A DNA stretch of 33,530 bases from Planctomycetaceae bacterium (GTDB taxonomy: Bacteria > Planctomycetota > Planctomycetia > Planctomycetales > Planctomycetaceae). Shown here piece after piece: positions 1-6,926 of this stretch. The stretch is from the NCBI GenBank assembly GCA_029259845.1, contig JAJDEI010000067.1, positions 1 through 33,530 of the forward strand, written 5' to 3'. Position 1 is the first letter of the stretch. Every line of letters starts with the position of its first letter. The notes under the pieces were generated by a model. It was given only the letters and a program-made list of their open reading frames with translations, searched no databases and was not told the origin of the DNA. A program made the position numbers and the translations under genes.

Positions 1-167
1 CCAGCCAGCAAAGCCGCAGCGATCGTCGCAAAAAGAAACACCCTTCATGCGGCCAACCCAAACTCCTCACCGCCTCCGCCCAACAAAAACAACTCGCCCG
101 CGCCTCCCTCGAGTAAAATCGTTACCCGCGTTGCGTGCCACCCCGCCGGCGTCGTGACAGATGTCGG
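1..167. other. window edge, possible 5' end of a leftward gene
   Basis: This stretch lies downstream of the DUF1559 gene and holds no complete gene. On the minus strand a GTG at 41-39 opens a frame that reads VFLFATIAAALLAG to the window edge, which looks like a signal peptide core. An ATG at 48-46 opens another frame without that character. There is no well-placed ribosome binding site for either, so a truncated secreted-protein gene is only a possibility. Bases 60-120 are purine/pyrimidine biased (CTCC and AAC runs) and show no hairpin terminator. Confidence 0.2.
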
Positions 168-1727
168 TCAAAACGAGCCGACCACTTCACCCCCCTGATG
201 GGTGAACAGTTTCCGCAGCGTCTCTTCCGGAATCGTGTCGGACAGAGCGCGGGCACTGCCGTCGCAGAAGGCGGTCGAGAAGCGGTCGCGGGACTTGAAC
301 AACTGCGGCTTGAGCGGGTCGTCGTTGACCGGAAAGTCCTCCGGCTTCGTCCAGATCACCGCATTGCCGCGCGGCACCTCGACGACCATGATCGTGACCG
401 ACGTCCCGTCGGTGATCTCGCGGATCGGCACTCCGGCGCGGCCATGAAACGGCGTCTGCACGCCGACCGGAACCTGCACCGTTGTTTTGCCTTCCAGGTT
501 CAAATCGAAATGCTCCGAGGCGAACACGTCCGGCATCCGCTCGATCAGCGTGCGGTTGTGCGGGCTGTCCCACGGCTCGTCGAGATGAAACTCCCGGTAG
601 AGGGCCGGTTCGTCCAGGTAGGGCAGCAGATAGACCCTCCAGCTCAACAATGCCTTGCCCGATTCGTCAAGACTGGCCGGCGGCGGAAAGCTGCCGTAGA
701 CAGCGTGAAAATTGTGCATCCCCAAACCGAGCTGCTTGAGATTCCGTCTGATGCTGATGTCACGCGCCATCGGCGCGAGTCGGCTGATCAACGACACGAG
801 CACATCCGCCCGTCGCGCGGCTGCCGGCGCCTCTGTCGAGAGCGTGATGCGATGTCCGTTCGCTGTCGCCTTCAAAGAACCAAGCATCGTCCGGACGGGG
901 TCCTCAGCCGGCCGAGGGAGGACCGCTGACACAATTCCATTCATCAAGCTTGGAAGTCCGGCTGCCAGCCTCTGTGCCGACCGCGAATCGCCGGATTCGA
1001 TCACGCCTTGGAGTGTTCCCTGGTTGAGATTGACGTCAATTGAAAGCCACTGAATCCCGGTGGCCAGCTGCTCTCCCGACAAACCGCCCCATTCCTCCGG
1101 CAGCGAGGGCGACATCTCCGCCAGTACGCGGCGTTGATCCCCGGTGACCACGCTCACCACTCGAATGGCCCCCTCGTGCTCCACCTTCAGAGCTTTCGTC
1201 AGCCCCGCCTGCCGATCCGGGACCCGCGACGGATCGAGACGTTTCTCCAAATCGCGGCTGCCGGCGATGGCCATGTCGTCGATCGCGAAGGTGGACGGGA
1301 ATGATCCGATGCCCCCGCCGCCCGATTCCAGGAACCGCGCAATCTGTTCCGCCTGCTCGTTATTCGCAGCCGGCACCACCACATACGGCATTTGCTGCTT
1401 GACATCGTGCAGGCTGTACACGGCGTAAACCCGCGTCGCCCCCAGTTCACGAAACCGGGACAAGACCGGACCGACGTACTGCAGCAGTGCCTGGGCCGAC
1501 TGAACCTCGGCCGCGCCATTCCCCCGAGCCGCGCTGATTGTTTCCACGAGCGCGTCGACGTCCAGTCGTTCGAGATCAACGATCACCGCCGCCACGGTCG
1601 CATCATCCAGAATGCGAGCGATGCCGGCGGCTGTTGTGTCTTCGGCGTTTGCGGAGGCAAGCGTCGCTCCGACTCCCAGCGCCAGGAGGAAACCGAAGAG
1701 CAGTCGGTAACAGCGTGTTGTTCGCAT
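168..1727 (-). CDS. secreted DUF1559 domain protein
   Basis: A 519-residue protein with an N-terminal signal peptide (hydrophobic core about residues 8-22, likely cleavage after ASANA). Residues 30-300 form a region I do not recognise. Residues about 327-519 match the planctomycete DUF1559 family: RRNLKQLGLGMHNFHAVYGSFPPP, here quoted only in part as LKQLGLGMHNF, then SWRVYLLPYLDE, and a C-terminal FCDGSARALSDTIPEE motif that stands for the family's H-x9-DG signature. Unlike typical DUF1559 proteins it does not begin with the FTLIE pseudopilin helix, so it is a secreted or periplasmic variant with the domain at the C terminus. The ATG is preceded by AAGAAAGGCA at a good distance. It follows the sigma/anti-sigma gene set on the same strand after a repeat-filled gap. 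Function unknown. Confidence 0.85.
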   Translation of the reverse strand: MRTTRCYRLLFGFLLALGVGATLASANAEDTTAAGIARILDDATVAAVIVDLERLDVDALVETISAARGNGAAEVQSAQALLQYVGPVLSRFRELGATRVYAVYSLHDVKQQMPYVVVPAANNEQAEQIARFLESGGGGIGSFPSTFAIDDMAIAGSRDLEKRLDPSRVPDRQAGLTKALKVEHEGAIRVVSVVTGDQRRVLAEMSPSLPEEWGGLSGEQLATGIQWLSIDVNLNQGTLQGVIESGDSRSAQRLAAGLPSLMNGIVSAVLPRPAEDPVRTMLGSLKATANGHRITLSTEAPAAARRADVLVSLISRLAPMARDISIRRNLKQLGLGMHNFHAVYGSFPPPASLDESGKALLSWRVYLLPYLDEPALYREFHLDEPWDSPHNRTLIERMPDVFASEHFDLNLEGKTTVQVPVGVQTPFHGRAGVPIREITDGTSVTIMVVEVPRGNAVIWTKPEDFPVNDDPLKPQLFKSRDRFSTAFCDGSARALSDTIPEETLRKLFTHQGGEVVGSF

Positions 1728-1765
1728 GAGTATTGCCTTTCTTCATGGTCATATCCGTCGATATC

Positions 1766-1862
1766 CGTAGGCCAGGCTTTGCCTGACGAACCGGAGTGAC
1801 GATCGGTCGCTGACTCTCGTTTGTTGCGGTGAAAGTGAACGTCAGGCAAAGCCTGACCTACG
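1766..1862. repeat. inverted repeat pair, CAGGCTTTGCCTG type
   Basis: Two 23-base arms at 1766-1788 and 1840-1862 are inverted copies of each other with one mismatch. Each arm is itself a hairpin built on CAGGCTTTGCCTG. The arms flank about 50 bases. It lies between two leftward genes and could act as a transcript hairpin, but no T-run follows. This is the first of three different palindromes packed side by side in this gap. Confidence 0.8.
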
Positions 1863-1898
1863 TGACTTGCTCCGCGAGAACGTGCCTTAAGCGCTCCG

Positions 1899-1970
1899 CG
1901 TAGGGTGGGTGTAGCGCAGCGAAACCCACCGCTCGAACGGTGGGTTCCACTTCGTTTCACCCACCCTACG
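1899..1970. repeat. nested palindrome, GTAGGGTGGGTG type
   Basis: Outer arms at 1899-1911 (CGTAGGGTGGGTG) and 1958-1970 are perfect inverted copies. Inside them is a second hairpin, AACCCACCG and CGGTGGGTT, with a 6-base loop. Similar GTAGGGTGGGTT...AACCCACC elements are dispersed in many bacterial genomes; the identity as a member of such a family is from memory, the structure is seen directly. Confidence 0.8.
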
Positions 1971-1973
1971 GTC

Positions 1974-2024
1974 TTGGAGTCCAGCCTTCAGGCTGGACGG
2001 CGCAGGCTAAAGCCTGAACTCCAA
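1974..2024. repeat. nested palindrome, GGAGTTCAGGCT type
   Basis: Outer arms TTGGAGT (1974-1980) and ACTCCAA (2018-2024) enclose two small hairpins, CCAGCCTTCAGGCTGG and CAGGCTAAAGCCTG. It ends about ten bases from the stop codon of the gene at 2034 on the minus strand, so it is placed where a transcription terminator would be, but lacks a T-run. A simpler relative with the same GGAGTTCAGCCT arms is at 16351-16376. Confidence 0.8.
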
Positions 2025-2033
2025 CTGGCCGCA

Positions 2034-3689
2034 TCATTTCGCCGCGCCGTCATCGACGCGGATTTCAAACTGTCGGTGGTAGTAGGGAAGCACGAAGTCC
2101 AGTACGGCGACGTCGCCGTGCAGTTCGTAGGTGAAGGAGCCCTCGGTCCACGGGTTCTTCGGAACGGGAACCACAGTAATGTCATCGAGCGACCGGGGAA
2201 GTGTGCCGTCGCCGACGGCCAGATGCATGCGAACGGCTTCCACCACCATCAGCGCGGCACGCATGACGTCGCGCCGTCCCTGGGCCACCTGCACCTGCCG
2301 CAACGAGGGGAGCAGTGCGCCGGCGATGGGAAGCGTTTCTCGGCTCTGCCAAGCTGAAGACGTGTATTCACGTACGCCCATTTCTCGGTCGAGTGCGCGG
2401 AACCGCTGTTGGGCTTCTTGATAGGGTAGCAGCGCGGCGGCCGCGTAATTCTGCCAGAGAGTTTCATCGATCAAACGTTGATGAATCGCGATGACCTTTC
2501 CAACCGGCATGGCGTCGACGTCAGCCTGGTCGTAGCCGTGGTCGATTAAATCACGCCTCGCCGTCGGATAGCCCCGGAGAGTCAAGCCGAGCAGGGCGAC
2601 ATCCACTGCCAGATCCGAAGCATCTGAGCCGGGCAGCATCGGTGAGTCCTGAAAACGGCCGATTTCCCGCAGCGCATCGTGCAGCAGTTGACGCCATTGC
2701 GGCACTGTCCGTTCCTCTGCAGCCGGGTCTTTCAACCGGGGGAAGAATCGTTCGGGCAGGGTCATCTCCATTTGTGTGGCGGGTCGTAAATCGATGAGCG
2801 GCCGGGGCAGTTCGGCCAGTGCCCAGTAAAGGTTCGGCGAACCGGGCGTGTCGATCAGATTACGGATTCCCTCTTCGGTCATGGACATGATCGCCATCCC
2901 GATCAGGTCGTTGATGAACGTCTCCGGTTCGGCCACGTCATGCGCGAGCCGGAAGCAGACGGTCATATCCGCGAGGGCTGCCTCGAAGTCGCCGTCGAGC
3001 AGACTCAGCCGGGTCCGCAGCAACAGGATCCAGGCCAGTCTGCGGGCATCCTGGAATTCGCCGAGCAAGAACTCGATTGTTTCCGGTCCGCGCAGGTCTC
3101 TTAGCCGCAGGTCCCAATCGGTCTTTTCGCGAAACGCTGCTTGACGGGCTTGGGACAGAGTAGCGCCTTCTTGTTGGGCAAGGAACGGACGGATCTCATC
3201 GACCGGCATGTCCTCCAGGATATCGGTAAACCAGCGGTTGTGATTTTCGTTCAGCCGCTTGATTTGTGGATTGTTCGAGTCCGTCTGCGAAAGCGCCCGA
3301 TACCACATCGGCACGGAGTTGCCCGGCTTGAGTTCGTCCCAACGCGGGTACAGCGAATACTTGAGGGGCGGGTCCGGCTCCGCCGCCGGGGTGACGGTCA
3401 GCCGGTAAACGATCGGATCGCCCGGTTGCCGTCCGGTCGGCTGCTTCTGCTCGGGATTCACCGGTCCTTTCGGGCCGAGCACGGCCTGAGCCGGCAGCCG
3501 CGACACCGGTGCCAACAGCACGCACAGCAAGGAAAGTAGCCGCAAGTGACGGGAAGCTGTTTCAAAAACGAATCCGGGTGGCTGGGGTCGACCGAAGGGA
3601 GCCCCCAGGCGCGTTGTCTCTGGGGGCTCGGAAAGCCTCGACCCCAGCCACCCACAGGGAAAACAGGTTTCGAAATAGCTTCGGTTCAT
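2034..3689 (-). CDS. secreted protein of unknown function with element-interrupted signal peptide
   Basis: A 551-residue protein I do not recognise as a named family. The ATG at 3689 overlaps the stop of the upstream gene as ATGA, which indicates translational coupling and decides the start over the longer open frame. The N terminus begins MNRSYFET and then runs through 36 residues encoded by a palindromic element before a second FET and a normal signal peptide core (LRLLSLLCVLLAPVSRLPAQA). The mature part is largely helical and acidic. The C-terminal part (LPRSLDDITVVPVPKNPWTEGSFTYEL) resembles C-terminal segments of other planctomycete secreted hypotheticals. As the third gene after a sigma factor and a membrane protein, it may belong to an extracytoplasmic signalling module, but this is inference. 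Confidence 0.8.
   Translation of the reverse strand: MNRSYFETCFPCGWLGSRLSEPPETTRLGAPFGRPQPPGFVFETASRHLRLLSLLCVLLAPVSRLPAQAVLGPKGPVNPEQKQPTGRQPGDPIVYRLTVTPAAEPDPPLKYSLYPRWDELKPGNSVPMWYRALSQTDSNNPQIKRLNENHNRWFTDILEDMPVDEIRPFLAQQEGATLSQARQAAFREKTDWDLRLRDLRGPETIEFLLGEFQDARRLAWILLLRTRLSLLDGDFEAALADMTVCFRLAHDVAEPETFINDLIGMAIMSMTEEGIRNLIDTPGSPNLYWALAELPRPLIDLRPATQMEMTLPERFFPRLKDPAAEERTVPQWRQLLHDALREIGRFQDSPMLPGSDASDLAVDVALLGLTLRGYPTARRDLIDHGYDQADVDAMPVGKVIAIHQRLIDETLWQNYAAAALLPYQEAQQRFRALDREMGVREYTSSAWQSRETLPIAGALLPSLRQVQVAQGRRDVMRAALMVVEAVRMHLAVGDGTLPRSLDDITVVPVPKNPWTEGSFTYELHGDVAVLDFVLPYYHRQFEIRVDDGAAK
3559..3675. repeat. palindromic element inserted in a coding sequence
   Basis: Arms GGGTGGCTGGGGTCGA at 3576-3591 and its inverted copy at 3638-3653 flank an inner stem, GAGCCCCCAG at 3599-3608 and CTGGGGGCTC at 3620-3629. 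The whole is bordered by near-identical direct copies of GTTTC(A/G)AAA at 3559-3567 and 3667-3675, spaced 108 bases. The element therefore looks like a mobile palindrome with a short target duplication. It lies inside the first codons of the gene ending at 2034 and keeps the frame open. Confidence 0.8.
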
Positions 3690-4339
3690 AAGACATCTCC
3701 TCCGGCTCCGGGAGCCGTTTGTTCGTCTAGGTACAGTTTCATGAGATACGCATACGTCGCGCGACGTGTGACCACCGGTTCGGTCGTCGGAAGGGATTGG
3801 CCACCGCCTCCCTGTGCTCGCCTTGCCTGTTCCATACTCCGCCAACCGACCATCGACAGCCGCGGCAGGTCCTCGAAGTTCAGTGGGGTGTCCACCATCT
3901 CGAACGGATGTCGCCGCCATGATCCGGGTTCGTCAGTTCGCGGGCGACTCGTGGCAGGAATCGCTGCGGGAGTCGCGGACAGTCTCTCCGGAGTGGGAGC
4001 GACAGAGTCCTCCGGGCGCCCCAGGGCCGATTCGGGATCGGGTCGTTCGGGCGACTCGACCACTGCCGCCGGCTGGTCGTCGTGGGCCATTTGCGACCGG
4101 GCAGGGTCAACGAGTGATTGCATCCACAACCCGGCGACCGCTGCTGTCATCAGCCAGGAGGCAGCCGTGGCGGCCGGCCACAGCCAACGTCGCCGCGATG
4201 CCCGCTCGCGGAGCACTTCCTGCCGTCCGGCGAGGAACATCAGCCGGTCGCGGGAGACGCCGCCCTCTCGCGGTTTCAAGCGGGAGAGCATTTGCTCCAA
4301 CTCGTCAGGCCGCTCGGAGAAGCTAGGTCGTGTTGACAT
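3686..4339 (-). CDS. single-pass membrane protein, probable anti-sigma-like partner
   Basis: A 217-residue protein. Residues 1-50 are a charged cytoplasmic-type region (SFSERPDELEQMLSRLKPRE, then RERASRRRW). One membrane segment follows at about residues 52-72 (WLWPAATAASWLMTAAVAGLW), and the rest is Pro/Glu-rich and probably extracytoplasmic. There is no His-x3-Cys-x2-Cys zinc motif of classical ZAS anti-sigma factors. It lies directly downstream of an ECF sigma gene and shares a 4-base ATGA overlap with the next gene, which is the usual layout for an anti-sigma protein, but the assignment rests on position. Its first codons (MSTRPS) lie in the terminal repeat of a palindromic element, so the element may have supplied the start. 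Confidence 0.75.
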   Translation of the reverse strand: MSTRPSFSERPDELEQMLSRLKPREGGVSRDRLMFLAGRQEVLRERASRRRWLWPAATAASWLMTAAVAGLWMQSLVDPARSQMAHDDQPAAVVESPERPDPESALGRPEDSVAPTPERLSATPAAIPATSRPRTDEPGSWRRHPFEMVDTPLNFEDLPRLSMVGWRSMEQARRAQGGGGQSLPTTEPVVTRRATYAYLMKLYLDEQTAPGAGGDVL

Positions 4340-4512
4340 TCAAACGTTCCGTTTTCAGGAGGACTCGGGGTAGCACCGGTTGTCCCAACCGGTGCCGCGC
4401 AGCGGCAGGAAGCGTGTCCTTCACCGGACAGTTCACGCAAAGGCTTCTTGTCGCGGGGCGACACGGGTTGAGGCAACCCGTGCCACCCATTTTGAATGTC
4501 GACACGACCTAG
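4323..4512. repeat. 190-base MITE-like element with 22-base terminal inverted repeats
   Basis: The ends at 4323-4344 and 4491-4512 are inverted copies that match at 21 of 22 positions and both begin CTAGGTCGTG. Inside are two long arms, 4368-4414 and 4442-4488, each made of a large hairpin (GCACCGGTTG...CAACCGGTGC on the left, GCACGGGTTG...CAACCCGTG on the right) and a small one (GCCGC/GCGGC on the left, TCGC/GCGA on the right). The element starts immediately after the TAA of the sigma gene and its left end contains the start codon of the next gene. No transposase is encoded, so it would be non-autonomous. Confidence 0.8.
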
Positions 4513-4995
4513 TTATTCGTTCTGACATGACATCCCCAATTTCGTTCTGAGTTGATCGAGCCCGTCCAGGTAACGGCGATGGGCCGTGCTGGAGGACGTG
4601 CCGGTCATCTCGCCAATTTCCTCGAACGTCAATGCTCCCCAGAGCCGCGCGATCACGGCTTCCCGGCACTGGTCGTCGATCTCCTTGAGGGCCTGTGTGG
4701 CCGCCGCCGAATCCAGGCCGTCGCCCGGCGATGGCTCGAACCAATCAGCCGTTTGTCCGGAGTGATGGCCTTCATGGTTCCGTCTTCGTCGCTCCGACCG
4801 CCGCTGCATCAACGCCGCATTCCGCACCACGCGATACAACCAGGCCGCCGGCCGCTCCGGCTGCTCCGTCTGTTCAATCAAACGGACGAACGCCCCCTGC
4901 ACCACATCGGCCGGATCGTCACACCAGTGTCTGGCGAACAGCTCCAGCGGCGACGCGTGCGTTTCAATCAGGGATGCCAATTCGTCCGGGTTCAA
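4513..4995 (-). CDS. ECF-type RNA polymerase sigma factor
   Basis: A 160-residue sigma-70 family protein of the extracytoplasmic function type. Region 2 spans about residues 8-75, with ADVVQGAFVRLI followed by WLYRVVRNAALMQRRSERRRR, the core-binding and -10 recognition helices. Region 4 spans about 100-155, with CREAVIARLWGALTFEEIG and a helix-turn-helix (EMTGTSSSTAHRRYLDGLDQL) that would contact the -35 element. The start is a TTG (4995-4993): the frame has a stop upstream and no ATG or GTG is better placed, and there is no strong ribosome binding site, so expression may be low. It is the first gene of a leftward set with a membrane protein and a secreted protein downstream. Confidence 0.88.
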   Translation of the reverse strand: MNPDELASLIETHASPLELFARHWCDDPADVVQGAFVRLIEQTEQPERPAAWLYRVVRNAALMQRRSERRRRNHEGHHSGQTADWFEPSPGDGLDSAAATQALKEIDDQCREAVIARLWGALTFEEIGEMTGTSSSTAHRRYLDGLDQLRTKLGMSCQNE

Positions 4996-5469
4996 AGCAA
5001 ATGGCCAACTGGAGGACGCTCATCAAATCTAAGATGCCGGTCGCCGGCAGGTGTCCCGGAGAAATCCGGATCAGGTGGCATTTCGTGCGATGGCTGCGGT
5101 CGGACGGGAGTGGCTGCTCTTTGACAGAGAAAGGAAAAGCGGATCAGGCGGATGCGGCGGATTGTCGTGGATCGTGGGAGGCGGATCCCCGAATCCGCGG
5201 GTGGCCCAGCCGGAACGGCTGGGTCGCGAAGCGACAGGATGCCTCACACTCAGCATGGGAACTTTTCAGACGGGTCGCCAGCCGAGTGTGAGGCGTCCTG
5301 TGCCTGCGGCACCCAGCCGTGCCGGCTGGGCCACCCACGCCCACCACTGGGCGGATGCCCTCGAAAACGACCTCCGGCGGATCGCCGATCGACACGGCTC
5401 CCGCGATGCGGTAGGATTCCCGATGGTTCGTGCGGTGTTCTGCCAGTCCTGTTGAGGGGGAACTTGGGC
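4996..5469. other. divergent intergenic region with composite palindrome
   Basis: This 474-base gap separates the leftward sigma gene from the rightward DUF1501 gene, so it must hold both promoters. No convincing -35/-10 pair was found by eye. The only clear structure is the 138-base palindrome at 5199-5336, listed separately. A GAGGGGG ribosome binding site for the DUF1501 gene lies at about 5454-5460. Confidence 0.6.
5199..5336. repeat. composite palindrome with two hairpins per arm
   Basis: Arms of 53 bases at 5199-5251 and 5284-5336 are inverted copies matching at 46 of 53 positions. Each arm starts GGGTGGC and contains a large hairpin (CCCAGCCG/CGGCTGGG) and then a small one. The small hairpin is TCGC-GAA-GCGA in the left arm and TGCC-GCA-GGCA in the inverted right arm, so base pairs changed on both sides while pairing stayed intact. 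It has the same plan as the inner part of the element at 4323-4512. A stub of the same repeat is at 19635-19650. Confidence 0.85.
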
Positions 5470-6813
5470 ATGTTGACGATTCTTGGATCACGCCCCGCGC
5501 GAAGCGGGTATTGCGACGGCATCGCCCGACGCGGGTTCCTCAAAATCGGGGCGCTCGGGGTGGGGTCGGTCGGCCTGAATCTGGCGAGTCTCTATCGCGC
5601 GGAAGCCGCCAGCGGAACCAACCTCGGCCATAAGGCCGTCATTAACATCTTCCTGGGCGGCGGGCCTCCGCATCAAGACATGTGGGAGATTAAGACCGAG
5701 GCCCCCCGGGAAATCCGCGGGCCGTTTCAGCCGATCGAAACCAATGTTCCGGGCATCCAGATCGGCGAGTGCTTTCCCCGGATCGCGCAGATCATGGACA
5801 AGTCGGCGGTCCTGCGTGCGGTCGTCGGCTGCGAAGGGCGTCACAACTCGTTCCAATGCATGACCGGCTGGCGTCACGCCGAACTGCGGTCGATGGGCGG
5901 ACACCCGGCGCTCGGCAGCGTGCTCCACAAGTTGCACGGTCCCGTCGACAAAAGCGTCCCGACCTACGTCGGCATGGCGACCGCCGGCGTTTGGAAGGAC
6001 CCGGGAACCCCCGGTTTTCTGGGAGCCAGCTACGGCCCGTTCATCCCGGAAGGCCAGGGCATGGACGATATGATTCTGAAAGGGATCACGACCGACCGCC
6101 TCGGTGCCCGCCAGCAACTGCTCACCAGCATCGACAATCTCCGTCGCGAGGTCGATGCGAGCGGCCAGTTGCAGGCGATCGATGCCTACGAGCAACGCGC
6201 CTTCGACGTGCTCGCCTCCAGCAAACTGGTCGACGCCCTGGACCTGTCGAAGGAAGACCCCGAACTTCGCAAGCGTTACGGCACGGGCAAACCGTACAAG
6301 TACCAGTACGACGGAGCGTCCACCAACAACGAACTCATCCTGATGGCCCGCCGTCTGGTCGAGGCGGGCGTCCGCTGCGTCTCGCTGACCTATGGCCGCT
6401 GGGACAGTCACGGCGACAACGAAGGGCTGGTTCGCCACCACGGCGTCCGCATCGACCAGGCGGTCGCAGCACTGGTGACCGACCTCGACGAGCGCGGCAT
6501 GCTGGACGACGTGACCGTCATCGTGTGGGGCGAGTTCGGACGCACGCCCCGCATCAACAAAGGCGGCGGCCGCGACCACTGGCCTCAGGTTAGCTGCGCC
6601 TACATGGCGGGCGGCGGCATGCGAGGCGGACAAGCCATCGGCAGCACCAACCGCTTGGGCGAATCGGCCAACACCCGCCCGGTGCATGTCCAGGAAATCT
6701 TCGCCACCCTCTACAAGAACCTGGGCGTCGACACGCAATTCACGACACTCAAAGATCCGTCGGGCCGCCCGCAATATCTCTCCACGATGGACCCCATCGC
6801 CGAGTTGGGCTGA
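5470..6813 (+). CDS. DUF1501 family Tat-exported protein
   Basis: A 447-residue member of DUF1501, a family related to the sulfatase/alkaline phosphatase fold and very frequent in planctomycetes. The N terminus carries a twin-arginine signal (ARRGFLKIGALGVG, residues about 19-33), so it is probably exported folded. Family landmarks are NIFLGGGPPHQDMWEIK, LRAVVGCEGRHNSFQCMTGW, VSLTYGRWDSHGDN and the C-terminal VIVWGEFGRTPRIN with GGGRDHWPQ. The start at 5470 is preceded by GAGGGGG; an in-frame extension upstream runs through the palindrome and is not credible. The usual DUF1549/DUF1553 partner gene is not adjacent here. The exact reaction is not known. Confidence 0.9.
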   Translation: MLTILGSRPARSGYCDGIARRGFLKIGALGVGSVGLNLASLYRAEAASGTNLGHKAVINIFLGGGPPHQDMWEIKTEAPREIRGPFQPIETNVPGIQIGECFPRIAQIMDKSAVLRAVVGCEGRHNSFQCMTGWRHAELRSMGGHPALGSVLHKLHGPVDKSVPTYVGMATAGVWKDPGTPGFLGASYGPFIPEGQGMDDMILKGITTDRLGARQQLLTSIDNLRREVDASGQLQAIDAYEQRAFDVLASSKLVDALDLSKEDPELRKRYGTGKPYKYQYDGASTNNELILMARRLVEAGVRCVSLTYGRWDSHGDNEGLVRHHGVRIDQAVAALVTDLDERGMLDDVTVIVWGEFGRTPRINKGGGRDHWPQVSCAYMAGGGMRGGQAIGSTNRLGESANTRPVHVQEIFATLYKNLGVDTQFTTLKDPSGRPQYLSTMDPIAELG

Positions 6814-6831
6814 GGGGCGGGAAACGACCAA

Positions 6832-6895
6832 TTTAGCCGCGGAGCTTGCTCCGCGCGCCGCCGTAAAAGCGAGCGGAGCAAGCTCCGCGGCTAAA
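6832..6895. terminator. perfect 23-base inverted repeat between convergent genes
   Basis: Arms 6832-6854 and 6873-6895 are perfect inverted copies, starting TTTAGCCGCGGAGC, with an 18-base loop. Each arm also folds on itself as GCGGAGC-TT-GCTCCGC. It lies between the ends of the rightward DUF1501 gene (6813) and the leftward tupA gene (6927), so it is placed to stop transcription from both sides; the TTTA/TAAA ends give short T tracts in each direction. Confidence 0.65.
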
Positions 6896-6926
6896 CGAGA
6901 TTACGAATTTCGGTGACAACTCCGGG

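Noticed and set aside
3690..3920. longer N terminus for the gene ending at 2034
   Set aside because: The extension lies wholly inside the upstream gene in another frame, while the ATG at 3689 gives an ATGA overlap and reaches the signal peptide directly.
5488..6831. 447-codon open frame on the minus strand, antisense to the DUF1501 gene
   Set aside because: It mirrors a strongly supported gene, is Ala/Val/Asp-rich as expected for antisense of GC-rich codons, and has no family motif or ribosome binding site.
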